Shown: positions 14,882 to 23,302 of the stretch, one piece after another
Position numbering within the stretch: position 1 is the stretch's first letter
Layout: every line of letters starts with the position of its first letter
NCBI GenBank assembly: GCA_015654925.1
Contig: JAATFX010000078.1
Location: forward strand, 1-35,690
Length of the DNA: 35,690 nucleotides
Reading direction: 5' to 3'
Source of the DNA: Enterobacterales bacterium
Lineage (GTDB): Bacteria > Pseudomonadota > Gammaproteobacteria > Enterobacterales > Enterobacteriaceae
The notes under the pieces: model-generated
Databases searched by the model: none
Seen by the model: the letters and a program-made list of their open reading frames with translations, nothing else
Told to the model about the DNA's origin: nothing
Program-made: the position numbers and the translations under genes

Positions 14882-16012
14882 TCATCGGTTAAGCACGGCA
14901 TTGCCCTTGATATACACCTGCTCCAGACGGTAGCCGGCGTCCAGCCGCACCACGGAGGCTTTCATGCCGGGCTGGATCCTGCCCAAATCGCTTGCGCCGA
15001 TATAGTCCGCCGCCCGCGTCGAGGTCATTTCGGATACCAGTTCGAGGGATAAGCCCAGCGACATCAGGCTTTGAAAATTGGAGATCATGGTGGCGCCGCT
15101 GCCGCCGCGGGTGGTCGGTCGATCTTTAAGGAACACGTCGACCCCGGTTTTGATAATGGTGCGCCGGCCGCCGCGGGTGGTATGTTCCCCGTCCGGCAGC
15201 CCGGCCACGCCGACGGCATCGGTAATCGCATAAAGCTTGGGAATGGCGCGGCAGGCCGCCAGCAGCACCGTGGGATGCACATGGCGCAAATCGGCGATGA
15301 TTTCGGCATGCAGCCCATGGGCCATGGCATAGGCGGCGATGCCCGAGGTTTTGTGATCCAGCGGGGTCATGGCGTTAAACAAATGGGTATAGCCGGTATA
15401 ACCAATGGCGAAAGCATGGCGCAGGGTTTCGTCGTCGGCGATGCTATGGCCGACCTGCACCCGGGTTCCGTGCCTGGCGAGTTCGCTTGCCACCGCCATT
15501 CCGCCGATGATTTCAGGCGCCACCGTGGCCACGCGGATCGGGCAGATAGCCGCCCAGCGCGCGGCCAGCGCGGCATCGCCTTCCAGCGGGCGTGTTTCCT
15601 GGGCGCCGAGGCGGTGTTCGCTGATAAAAGGGCCTTCCAGATGCGAACCGAGAATTTCCGCATCGGTACTCCCTTGGCTTGCCATCACCCGGGCGATACC
15701 GGCCAGCGCCGTTTCGATCATGGCTTCCGGCGCGGTGGAGGTGGTGGGCAGGATGGCCACCGTTCCGTTGCGGGCATGGAAATCGACCATGCCGCGCGTC
15801 GATGCCTCGCCTTCCAGACAATCAAATCCGCCGCCGCCGTGTACGTGCAGATCGACAAAGCCCGGCAAGATAAACGGCGCCTGGGGATGCTCGCCGGGCC
15901 GCAGCCGCTCGCCGCGGATTGCTGCGATAAGCGAACCGTTCACCTCGATTCGCCCTTTTACCCACCCGCCGGGCGTCAGTATGGTTCCATCGATAAAAAA
16001 ATTATTTTGCAT
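14882..16012 (-). CDS. nagA: N-acetylglucosamine-6-phosphate deacetylase
   Basis: A 376-residue amidohydrolase-superfamily enzyme that removes acetate from N-acetylglucosamine 6-phosphate to give glucosamine 6-phosphate. The family signatures are clear: LHVHGGGGFD (His56, His58), HLEGPFIS (Glu126), QVGHS (His189), YTHLFNAM (His210) and ITDAV (Asp265, catalytic). One difference is IADLRHVHP around residue 244, where most NagA proteins, as remembered, have a glycine after the Asp. Its start overlaps the GntR stop by one base and the kinase gene precedes both, so kinase-GntR-nagA form one operon, divergent from a sugar ABC importer. No nagB was seen in the window. Confidence 0.9.
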   Translation of the reverse strand: MQNNFFIDGTILTPGGWVKGRIEVNGSLIAAIRGERLRPGEHPQAPFILPGFVDLHVHGGGGFDCLEGEASTRGMVDFHARNGTVAILPTTSTAPEAMIETALAGIARVMASQGSTDAEILGSHLEGPFISEHRLGAQETRPLEGDAALAARWAAICPIRVATVAPEIIGGMAVASELARHGTRVQVGHSIADDETLRHAFAIGYTGYTHLFNAMTPLDHKTSGIAAYAMAHGLHAEIIADLRHVHPTVLLAACRAIPKLYAITDAVGVAGLPDGEHTTRGGRRTIIKTGVDVFLKDRPTTRGGSGATMISNFQSLMSLGLSLELVSEMTSTRAADYIGASDLGRIQPGMKASVVRLDAGYRLEQVYIKGNAVLNR

Positions 16013-16758
16013 CAGACATCGAGCTCCGTTGAGATAAAGAAGCGATCCCCGCGAAAATGGGAGCGCGTGAATTCCACGGCGTGGCCTTGGGCGGAAAAAC
16101 CGAGCCGCTGCAAGACCAGCAGGGGATCTCCCGGCGAAATATCCAAGTGCGCGGCCTGGTCGGCGGCGGCAAGCATGGCGCCGTAGCGCTGAACAATCTT
16201 CACCGGCTGGGTTCCCATGGATTGCATGGCGGCATACAGCGACGTTGAACCGTCGTAGTCCGCCGGTACGGCGTCCACCGGGATCACCGAAGACTCGATA
16301 TAAATCGGAATTTGATCGGCAAAGCGCAGCCGTTCAAGGCGCAGCACCCACGCGCCGGGGGCCAGGCCCAGATTAAAGGTCTCGTCGGGCGATACCTGCC
16401 CGCGCCGGCTGGACAGCAGGCGCGAGTGCGCCTTGATGCCGCGGTTTTCCATATCTTTGGTAAAGCCGGTGAGCACCGCTTTAGGCGCCATCACCCGGGC
16501 GCTGATAAAGGTACCGGCGCCGGGGCGGCGATCGATCACCCCCGACTCCTCAAGAAATGCCAGTCCGCTGCGCAGGGTGGTGCGCGAAACATCAAGCACC
16601 TCGCACAATAGCCGTTCGGCCGGCAGCTTCTCGCCGGGCAGCAACTCACCCGCCTGTACCGCCTCTTCCAATACCCTGGCGACCATGGCGCTGATTAAAC
16701 CATTGGGCTGCAATGCCATGCGCGCTTTGAGAAAGTTACCGAGCCTGGTCATTTCCAT
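16012..16758 (-). CDS. GntR-family regulator with UTRA domain (NagR/DasR-like)
   Basis: The product is 248 residues with an N-terminal winged HTH (about 18-85; LPAERLLCEVLDVSRTTLRS, then RPGAGTFIS, the wing) and a C-terminal UTRA domain (about 95-240) that binds a ligand. In the HutC subfamily, NagR/YvoA and DasR respond to glucosamine- or N-acetylglucosamine-6-phosphate, which matches the flanking nagA and kinase. It overlaps the kinase stop by 23 bp and nagA by one base, so expression is coupled. It probably controls its own operon and the divergent importer via ATACCAAT-type sites in the 533-bp gap. Assignment to NagR function is from context. Confidence 0.85.
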   Translation of the reverse strand: MEMTRLGNFLKARMALQPNGLISAMVARVLEEAVQAGELLPGEKLPAERLLCEVLDVSRTTLRSGLAFLEESGVIDRRPGAGTFISARVMAPKAVLTGFTKDMENRGIKAHSRLLSSRRGQVSPDETFNLGLAPGAWVLRLERLRFADQIPIYIESSVIPVDAVPADYDGSTSLYAAMQSMGTQPVKIVQRYGAMLAAADQAAHLDISPGDPLLVLQRLGFSAQGHAVEFTRSHFRGDRFFISTELDV

Positions 16759-17671
16759 TTAATGCCTCTTCATCCGGATAAGTGCTAAATGAGGCATCTT
16801 CAGATGTCGCCGCGCCAATTGCAATCAGATAGCAGCCATACAGCGCATCGGCGGCCGGAACGGCCACCGGCCGGCCCAATCGCTGAGCCAAATGGGGACC
16901 GAGTACGCCGGCCAGGCCGCCGGCGATATACAGCGGCACGCCGTCGGTTAAATCCAGCAGGCCGGCGAGACGCTCGAAATGATCCGCTGCCGTGCTTAAC
17001 AGCCCCAGGGCAAACGCATCGCCTTCCAGCGCGCAGTCGATCACCAGCGGGGCGTAAGCGGCAATCTGATACGGTCGGATGCCGGCGAAGGTCTCGGCAA
17101 TGCCGCCTTGCGCCGCCAATTGGCGCAGGATGCGGCGCGCCAATATCGTCGGCGGCGTGATGCCGTCATACACGGCCACCGCGTGGCGCAGCGCCTTGCG
17201 GCCCAGCCACACGCCCGAACCGCGATCGCCGCCGATCCAGCCCCAGCCGTCCCGGCGGATCGATCGTCCGCCGGGATACAGCCGGTGGGCCACCGCCCCG
17301 GTGCCGGCGATAATCAGGGCGCACGGCTGGCCGCCGCCCGCGCCTATCAGCGCTGCGTGGCCGTCCATTTCCAGCGAGAGGACGCCGAAGGGCGGGATCT
17401 GTCGCAGAAAAACGTCCCGGGTGGCGGCAGGCAACGTGCCCGCGGCCGCGATCACCGCCTTGACCTGTTCCGGCGCCGCCGCGTCTTGGCCGATTTGCGC
17501 CGCGCAGGCGCGCCACGCCGCGGCGACATTGGCGGCGGCCAGCGCAGGATCGGAGGAGACATTACAGGGGCCGGCCACCGCCTCGGCGAGCACCGCGCCG
17601 TCGCGGCCGTAGAGCCGGCCGCGCGTTTTGGTTCCCCCGCCGTCGATACAAAAGATGATTGTCGTATTCAT
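16736..17671 (-). CDS. BadF/BadG-type sugar kinase, probably N-acetylglucosamine or glucosamine kinase
   Basis: A 311-residue ASKHA-fold kinase. IDGGGTKTRGRLY (residues 9-21) is the first phosphate-binding segment, AGTGAVAHRL near 122 is the second, GWGWIGGDRGSGVWLG near 142-157 is typical of the NAGK/GspK group, and IAGGLAG near 249 is the adenosine segment. These enzymes phosphorylate N-acetylglucosamine or glucosamine with ATP. This fits an ABC importer that brings in unphosphorylated sugar, with NagA as the next step. First gene of the leftward operon; the ATG at 17671 is itself overlapped by a repeated ATACCAAT element. It is not of the ROK (E. coli NagK) type. Confidence 0.82.
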   Translation of the reverse strand: MNTTIIFCIDGGGTKTRGRLYGRDGAVLAEAVAGPCNVSSDPALAAANVAAAWRACAAQIGQDAAAPEQVKAVIAAAGTLPAATRDVFLRQIPPFGVLSLEMDGHAALIGAGGGQPCALIIAGTGAVAHRLYPGGRSIRRDGWGWIGGDRGSGVWLGRKALRHAVAVYDGITPPTILARRILRQLAAQGGIAETFAGIRPYQIAAYAPLVIDCALEGDAFALGLLSTAADHFERLAGLLDLTDGVPLYIAGGLAGVLGPHLAQRLGRPVAVPAADALYGCYLIAIGAATSEDASFSTYPDEEALNGNDQAR

Positions 17672-17688
17672 ACCAATATAATACCAAT
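17670..17688. promoter_or_regulatory. Two ATACCAAT direct repeats at the kinase start (putative NagR half sites)
   Basis: ATACCAAT occurs at 17670-17677 and 17681-17688, spaced 11 bp, about one helical turn. On the minus strand these read ATTGGTAT, similar to the TGGTATA half of known YvoA/NagR operators as remembered. The first copy overlaps the kinase ATG. Related copies are ATACCATT (17833-17840) and TGGTATTAAT (18141-18150), nearer the importer gene. Confidence 0.45.
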
Positions 17689-18204
17689 GAGCAGGTAAAG
17701 ATCAATATCATCCAGGCGTTATCCGTTTGTTTTTGGCAAAAAATTTTTTAGTGGCGCATTACTGCGGAAAACGAACGACGGATTTCATTATGTCTTGGCG
17801 GGAAAGTCGCTAGCGATAAAGAGTTAATAATCATACCATTGATAACTATTCCCCTTGATAGAGCGCTGGTTTTTTTATTTTACCCGCAACAAAAGGATTA
17901 ATTGTAATTAATTGAATTTAAATAAAATTATTATTAATCATAAAGAATTTTTCCTAGACATAGTTTTTTCCTATGGCCCATTCGGCGTCACATATCATTA
18001 AATTATCAGCAAACCCTTGCCGCAGCAGCTATTATGGCTGCGGACAAATGTTAAATTTAGCGCTAAAGATAAGATTCTCACTATTAATCATGCAGGGCGT
18101 CTCAAAAATTAGAAATCACATCTTGCTAAATGGTTTTTTTTGGTATTAATTTAGGGCTTATGTAATCAAATCGTCACGAAAATTAACATCAAAAGGAAAC
18201 GCTT
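17672..18204. other. Long AT-rich divergent control region
   Basis: This 533-bp gap between the kinase and the importer is much richer in A/T than the flanking genes and has no plausible gene. Besides the ATACCAAT elements it holds a perfect dyad ATTAATT-GT-AATTAAT (17897-17912) and a hairpin CCGCAGC...GCTGCGG (18020-18043). AAGGAAA before the ATG at 18205 is the importer's ribosome binding site. The size leaves room for a CRP or NagC-like site, but I saw no clear one. Confidence 0.55.
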
Positions 18205-19467
18205 ATGAAATCTTTCTGTATAGCGGCCTTATCCGCCGGCTTTTTGCTTGCAGCCGTAGCGCCCGCCGCCGCGCAGACCACCGAGCTGACCATAGAAAGT
18301 TGGCGTAATGACGATTTGATGATCTGGCAGGAAAAAATTCTGCCGGTATTTCATAAAGAACACCCCGAGATTCACGTGACCTTTACGCCGACCGTTTCCA
18401 CTCAATATAACGCGGCGCTGAATGCCAAATTGGATTCCCGCACCGCCGGCGACCTGATTACCTGCCGGCCTTTTGATCTTTCCCTAAATATGTTTCAGCG
18501 CGGCCAGCTGGCGGATTTAACCCAGCTGCCGGGCATGGATAATTTTACCCCCCTGGCGAAAACCGCCTGGTCCACCGATGACGGAAAATCCTCGTTCTGC
18601 GTGCCTATGGCGGCGGTGCTGCACGGTTTTATCTATAACAAGGATGCGTTTAAGCAACTGGGACTGACGCCGCCAACCACCCAGGATGAGTTTTTTAAAT
18701 TGCTGGAGGCGATAAAAAAAGACGGCACCTATACGCCGCTGGCGATGGGAACCGCCGATGAGTGGGGCACGGCGTCGATGGGGTATCAGAATATCGGCCC
18801 GGTATTCTGGAAAGGGGAAGCCGGGCGCAAAGCGCTGCTCGACGGCACGCAGAAACTGACCGATCCGGACTGGGTCAAACCGTTCGAGGTGCTTCAACGC
18901 TGGGCCCCTTATATGGGCAATGGTTTTAAGGCCCGTTCCTACTCTGATAGCCAGAACATGTTTACCCTCGGCCGGGCGATTATCTATCCCGGCGGCTCGT
19001 TTGAAATCGCGCCGTTCGAAAGCCAGGGCGTGGATTTTGCCATGGGCGCCTTCCCGCCGCCGGTGGACGAAAACGGCAAATGCTTTGTCACCGACCATCC
19101 GGATGTCGCGATGGGAATGAATGCCAAAACCCCGCATCCGGAAGCCGCAAAAATCTTTTTGAGCTGGGTGGCGTCGGATGAGTTCGCGCAGCTTTACGCC
19201 AGCGCGCTGCCGGGCTTCTTCCCGCTGTCGAAAGCCGATATCAAGATTGACGACCCGCTGGCCCTGGATTTTATGAAAATGCGCACCACCTGCGAAACCA
19301 CCATCCGGCCGTTTTATCAAATTCTTTCCCGGGGCAATCCCAGCACCGAAGAGCTGAATAAAGTAGTGTCGGCCGCGGTGATCAGCGGAACCCTTACCCC
19401 GCAGGAAGCGGCAAAACGCATGCAGGATAGCGTGGGCTGGTATGGTCCGCAGAAAGCGGCGAAATAA
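18205..19467 (+). CDS. Carbohydrate ABC transporter substrate-binding protein (family 1)
   Basis: A 420-residue periplasmic binding protein. Residues 1-23 form a classical signal peptide ending in APAAAQ, with no lipobox cysteine. The mature part begins TTELTIESWRNDD and contains KILPVFHKEHPEIHV and the GRAIIYPGGSFEIAPF region, both usual in sugar-binding proteins of the MalE/UgpB/MsmE class. First gene of a four-gene importer operon (binding protein, two permeases, ATPase). Divergence from the nagA-kinase operon suggests an amino sugar, such as N-acetylglucosamine or its oligomers, as ligand. This is inference from context. Confidence 0.88.
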   Translation: MKSFCIAALSAGFLLAAVAPAAAQTTELTIESWRNDDLMIWQEKILPVFHKEHPEIHVTFTPTVSTQYNAALNAKLDSRTAGDLITCRPFDLSLNMFQRGQLADLTQLPGMDNFTPLAKTAWSTDDGKSSFCVPMAAVLHGFIYNKDAFKQLGLTPPTTQDEFFKLLEAIKKDGTYTPLAMGTADEWGTASMGYQNIGPVFWKGEAGRKALLDGTQKLTDPDWVKPFEVLQRWAPYMGNGFKARSYSDSQNMFTLGRAIIYPGGSFEIAPFESQGVDFAMGAFPPPVDENGKCFVTDHPDVAMGMNAKTPHPEAAKIFLSWVASDEFAQLYASALPGFFPLSKADIKIDDPLALDFMKMRTTCETTIRPFYQILSRGNPSTEELNKVVSAAVISGTLTPQEAAKRMQDSVGWYGPQKAAK

Positions 19468-19526
19468 TGGCAAGATCCCGCATTCGGCCGGTTAACGCCG
19501 GCCGAATGCCCATTGGCGAGGTTTTT

Positions 19527-20456
19527 ATGTCCGCAGTTCGAAATAAGCGTCCGTTTCGCTGGTATATCCCGGTATTTCTTATTCCGACTATCGTTATTTA
19601 CAGCGTCGTCATGGTCTGGCCGTTATTCGAAAGCCTGCGGATGTCGCTCTATTCCGGCCACGGCACCAACCAGCAGGTTTTCAACGGACTGGCTAATTAC
19701 ACCAAGCTATTCGGCGACGCCTTCTGGTCCGGGCAATTCTGGAACGCGCTGAAAAATAATTTTATTTTCTTCGCCGTCCATATGCTGGTGCAAAACCCGA
19801 TCGGCATTGCCCTGGCGGCGCTGCTGTCGCTGCCCATCGTGCAAGGCAAAGCGGTTTACCGCACGATATTTTTTATTCCCGCCATGCTCTCTTTTGTCAT
19901 CGTCGGGTTTGCCTGGCGGTTAATACTGAGTCCCACCTGGGGGGTGGCGGAATCGCTGTTGAACGCGGTGGGCCTGGGAGGCTGGTTCCAGCCCTGGCTC
20001 GGCCAGCAAAGCACCGCGCTGTTCACTCTTTCGCTTATTTCGGTGTGGCAATTCGTCGGCATCCCGATGATGCTGATTTACGCCGCGCTGTTATCCATCC
20101 CCGATGAACTGATCGAAGCGGCCGAATGCGACGGCGTCACCGGTTTCGCGCAATTTTTTAAAATAAAACTCCCGCTGCTGTGGCCGTCCATCGGCATTAT
20201 TTCCATCCTGACCTTTGTCGGCAATTTTAATGCCTTTGATCTGGTGTATGTCGCGCAGGGCGTTTTCGCCGGACCGGACGGCTCGACCGAACTGCTGGGT
20301 ACGCTGCTGTTCCGCACCTTTTTTGGCAATACCACCCAGTTGGGCGATCCCTATATGGGCGCCACCATCGCCAGCATCATGTTTGCCATTATCCTGCTGG
20401 GCGTGGTGCTGTATTTGTTCGGTATTCAACGCCGGCTAACTTATTATAAATTGTGA
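19527..20456 (+). CDS. Carbohydrate ABC transporter permease (MalF type)
   Basis: The start at 19527 is chosen, giving 309 residues starting MSAVRNKRPFRWY, because GCGAGG stands at good distance before it; an earlier ATG at 19467 would directly overlap the previous stop and add a 20-residue basic tail. Six spans are expected. The EAA loop for docking the ATPase is ELIEAAECDGVTGFAQFFKIKLPLLWP in the C-terminal half. It pairs with the following MalG-type gene to form the membrane channel of the importer. Confidence 0.87.
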   Translation: MSAVRNKRPFRWYIPVFLIPTIVIYSVVMVWPLFESLRMSLYSGHGTNQQVFNGLANYTKLFGDAFWSGQFWNALKNNFIFFAVHMLVQNPIGIALAALLSLPIVQGKAVYRTIFFIPAMLSFVIVGFAWRLILSPTWGVAESLLNAVGLGGWFQPWLGQQSTALFTLSLISVWQFVGIPMMLIYAALLSIPDELIEAAECDGVTGFAQFFKIKLPLLWPSIGIISILTFVGNFNAFDLVYVAQGVFAGPDGSTELLGTLLFRTFFGNTTQLGDPYMGATIASIMFAIILLGVVLYLFGIQRRLTYYKL

Positions 20457-20462
20457 GGCGCC

Positions 20463-21302
20463 ATGAATTCATGTTATAGCCGTCTGCGCGTCATCGCGCC
20501 CATTCATGCCATTTTGATCTTTTATGCGGCGATTTGCATCGCGCCGGTGCTGCTGATCGTGATTAATTCATTCAAAGGCCGCGCCTGGATATTCAATGAA
20601 CCGCTATCGCTGCCGGTAGGAAAAGCGTTCAGCCTGATTGGCTATAAAACCGTATTCAGTATTGGCAACTTCCCGCTTTATTTTGAAAATAGCTTTATTG
20701 TCACCCTGGTTTCATTGGTGCTGACCATTGTGTTCGGCGCCATGGCGGCCTTCGCCGTGTCGGAATATGAGTTTCGCGGCAAAGAAGCGATCAACCTCTA
20801 CCTGATCCTGGGGATTATGATCCCCATCAGGCTGGGCACGGTGGCCATTCTCCGGCTGATGGCGGACGCCGGGCTCAGCAATACCCGTACCGCGTTAATC
20901 CTGGTATATACCGCGCAGCATTTGCCGCTGGCGGTGTTTGTGATGTCGGAACTAATGCGGCAAGTCTCCGACGATCTCAAGAACGCCGCCCGGATCGACG
21001 GGCTGTCGGAATACCGTATTCTGTTTCGGCTGGTGATGCCGATAATGCGTCCGGCCATTGCCACTATCTGCGTGTTTACCATGATCCCCATCTGGAACGA
21101 CCTCTGGTTTCCGCTGGTGCTCGCGCCCGGAGAGCAAACCCGCACCGTGACCTTGGGCGCCCAGAATTTCATCGGACAGTTCGTCACCAACTGGAATGCC
21201 GTGCTGGCCGGGCTGACGCTGGCGATTATTCCAATTGTGGTTCTTTATCTTATTTTTTCACGGCAAATCATCAGCGGCATTACTTCCGGCGCCGTGAAAT
21301 AA
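20463..21302 (+). CDS. Carbohydrate ABC transporter permease (MalG type)
   Basis: A 279-residue inner-membrane protein with six expected spans. The EAA motif is seen in DDLKNAARIDGLSEYRILFRLVMP, and the C-terminal IFSRQIISGITSGAVK is the standard end of MalG-class permeases. GAGGCG precedes the ATG, which begins 7 bp after the stop of the first permease. It forms the channel heterodimer with the MalF-type partner. Confidence 0.88.
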   Translation: MNSCYSRLRVIAPIHAILIFYAAICIAPVLLIVINSFKGRAWIFNEPLSLPVGKAFSLIGYKTVFSIGNFPLYFENSFIVTLVSLVLTIVFGAMAAFAVSEYEFRGKEAINLYLILGIMIPIRLGTVAILRLMADAGLSNTRTALILVYTAQHLPLAVFVMSELMRQVSDDLKNAARIDGLSEYRILFRLVMPIMRPAIATICVFTMIPIWNDLWFPLVLAPGEQTRTVTLGAQNFIGQFVTNWNAVLAGLTLAIIPIVVLYLIFSRQIISGITSGAVK

Positions 21303-21330
21303 GCCGGCTTAACCAAAGGGAACCAGGCTC

Positions 21331-22413
21331 ATGGGAAATCTTATTCTGCGCAATATCACCAAAAGTTTTCATAAAACCGAGGTGCTAAAGCGGGTTGACG
21401 TTGAAGTGGCCAACGGCGAGTTCGTGGTGATCGTCGGGCCTTCCGGCTGTGGAAAATCAACCTTGCTGCGCATTATCGCCGGCCTTGAGAACCAGACCAG
21501 CGGCGAGGTGATCATCGGCGATAAGAATGTCAGCGTCCTGGCCCCCGCCCGGCGCGGAATCGCCATGGTGTTCCAAAGCTATGCCCTTTATCCGCACCTG
21601 ACCGTCGAGGGCAATATGACGCTTGGCCTGCGCCAGGCGCGCGAGCCGGCGAAAATTATTGCCGATCGCGTCAATGAAGCGACCCGTATCCTGGAACTTG
21701 AACCCTATCTTAAACGCAAGCCCGGGCAGCTATCCGGCGGACAGCGGCAGCGGGTTGCCATTGGCCGCGCCATTACGCGTCATCCGGAGGTGTTTTTGTT
21801 CGACGAACCGCTGTCGAATCTCGACGCCGCGTTGCGCAATCAGGTGCGGGTCGAGATCGCCGATTTGCACCGCCGGCTCGGCACCACCATGATTTATGTC
21901 ACCCACGATCAGGTGGAAGCCATGACGCTGGCCGATCGTATCGTGGTAATGGATGCGGGCATCATCCAGCAGATTGGCACCCCCTCGGATCTGTATCGCC
22001 AGCCCGCCAATCTGTTCGTCGCCGGTTTTATCGGCACGCCGAAGATCAATTTGCTGTCCGGGCGGCTGCGCCAACGCCGGGTTGATATCGCCGCCGCCGG
22101 CGCCCTGAACCTGGCAGTGGAGGGCGATGGCCCGGTCACCGTCGGCATCCGGCCGGCGGATTTTATGATTCACGCCGATCCGCAGGCGAACAGCGATTTC
22201 ACGGGGCGCATTGTCGGCACCGAGTATTTGGGCAATGTCACGTATATCCGCGTGCAGTTGGGGAACGGACAAACGGTGGTGGTCGAGGAAAAACCCGACC
22301 ATCGCTGGCAACTCGACCAGCAGGTGTTCCTTGGGGCGAATAGGGCGAAAGTCCATGTCTTCGATCGGGCGGGAATTCGGCTGGACGCGGCCCCTGGCGC
22401 CGCGTCCGTTTAG
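21331..22413 (+). CDS. Sugar ABC transporter ATPase (UgpC/MsmK type)
   Basis: The product has 360 residues. An N-terminal nucleotide-binding domain carries Walker A GPSGCGKST (36-44), signature LSGGQRQRVAIGRA, Walker B FLFDEPLSNLDA and the switch histidine in VTHDQVEAM. The C-terminal 120 residues form the TOBE/OB regulatory domain found in sugar-importer ATPases (GIRPADFMIH is a typical mark). AAGGGAA precedes the ATG. Last gene of the importer operon; it converges on the XRE regulator 30 bp downstream. ATPases of this kind can serve more than one importer. Confidence 0.9.
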   Translation: MGNLILRNITKSFHKTEVLKRVDVEVANGEFVVIVGPSGCGKSTLLRIIAGLENQTSGEVIIGDKNVSVLAPARRGIAMVFQSYALYPHLTVEGNMTLGLRQAREPAKIIADRVNEATRILELEPYLKRKPGQLSGGQRQRVAIGRAITRHPEVFLFDEPLSNLDAALRNQVRVEIADLHRRLGTTMIYVTHDQVEAMTLADRIVVMDAGIIQQIGTPSDLYRQPANLFVAGFIGTPKINLLSGRLRQRRVDIAAAGALNLAVEGDGPVTVGIRPADFMIHADPQANSDFTGRIVGTEYLGNVTYIRVQLGNGQTVVVEEKPDHRWQLDQQVFLGANRAKVHVFDRAGIRLDAAPGAASV

Positions 22414-22443
22414 CGGGGCCGCCGCGCCGCGCCTGGCTGCGCC

Positions 22444-23109
22444 TTATTGCGGCGCGGCGCCGGCCTGCGATTCAAAGTCCAGTTTATCGGTAAGGCAGAT
22501 AGACAAAATGGATGCATTCCGTTCTCCCTGCGTCACAAAGGCGTGCGGCATCGAACTGTCGATATAAGCGCTGTCGCCGGGCATCAGGCAAAGCGGGGCA
22601 TACCAGGCGGTATGCAGGATGGTGGTGCCGCTGATCGCGTAAATAAACTCTTCGCCCTCATGGCAGGACCACTGGTCCTGCGGCGGCGCTTCGCGCGCGG
22701 TAATCTGCATCACGATCGGTATCATGCCTTTATGGGTCAGATCTTCGGAGTGCACGTTATAAATATAGTGGGCGTTGGTAAATACCAGCCCCTCGCCGGC
22801 GCGGGTGACGGTACGCCGGCCGGCCACCGGCGGGCGGATGCTTGCGGGCGCCGGGGCGGGCTGTTTAAACAAATCGCCGAAGGACAAATCAAAGGCGTTG
22901 GCAATTTTGGTGATGGTGTCGAAGGAGGCCGACACCTGGCCATTTTCTATCTTTGACAGCGTCGAGATGGACACGCCGCAGTTTTTCGCCACCTGTTCAA
23001 GCGTCCAGCGCCGTTCCACCCGCATGGCTTTAATCCGTTTGCCGAAATCCTGCTCCGTGGTCAAGGCGGTCCTTATGCCTGCCGTTTTACTGTAGCTATT
23101 ATTCGCCAT
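22444..23109 (-). CDS. XRE-family regulator with C-terminal cupin domain
   Basis: A 221-residue protein with an N-terminal helix-turn-helix (about 22-80; LEQVAKNCGVSISTLSKIENGQVS is the core) and a C-terminal cupin (about 125-210) with the motifs CHEGEEFIYAISG and LMPGDSAYIDSSMPHAF. Regulators of this layout sense small molecules and often control amino-acid, polyamine or nitrogen-compound genes such as puuR. It is divergent from the nitrilase/ABC/amidase operon across a 193-bp gap and is the likely regulator of that set. GGAG precedes the ATG. The metal-type residues His150, Glu154 and His189 are present, so metal binding is possible. Confidence 0.86.
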   Translation of the reverse strand: MANNSYSKTAGIRTALTTEQDFGKRIKAMRVERRWTLEQVAKNCGVSISTLSKIENGQVSASFDTITKIANAFDLSFGDLFKQPAPAPASIRPPVAGRRTVTRAGEGLVFTNAHYIYNVHSEDLTHKGMIPIVMQITAREAPPQDQWSCHEGEEFIYAISGTTILHTAWYAPLCLMPGDSAYIDSSMPHAFVTQGERNASILSICLTDKLDFESQAGAAPQ

Positions 23110-23180
23110 CGTCCGCTCCGGGATACTGAGTACCTACCTAGCGCTGAAGTGTACGTTATTTTCTCGCCGATCGCTTATTT

Positions 23181-23210
23181 TTTACTATAAGAAAAACATT
23201 TTGGTATAAA
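23181..23210 (+). promoter_or_regulatory. Candidate sigma70 promoter for the nitrilase operon
   Basis: TTTACT (23181-23186) and TATAAA (23205-23210) are spaced 18 bp. CATTT and AAATG (23197-23201, 23208-23212) form a short dyad across the -10 region that could be an operator for the XRE-cupin protein. Prediction by consensus only. Confidence 0.35.
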
Positions 23211-23302
23211 TGAAAAATAGGCGGCATGATGTGAAAACCAGCGCAACCTGCGGGTCCGGGAAAACCGGCGGCGGTTGATCCATTAAGCTACGGGAGAAGG
23301 AC

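Noticed and set aside
15071..16186. Long open frame (371 codons) antisense to nagA and the GntR gene
   Set aside because: nagA and GntR motifs are intact on the other strand and the antisense product is low-complexity with no recognisable fold.
18517..19473. Long open frame antisense to the sugar-binding protein
   Set aside because: Composition effect; the sense strand encodes a complete binding protein with signal peptide and a strong ribosome binding site.
22420..22459. GC-rich inverted repeat (11-bp arms, 18-base loop) between the sugar ATPase and XRE genes as a terminator
   Set aside because: No T-run on either strand, and the right arm lies inside the XRE coding region; GC-rich coding sequence easily gives such repeats.
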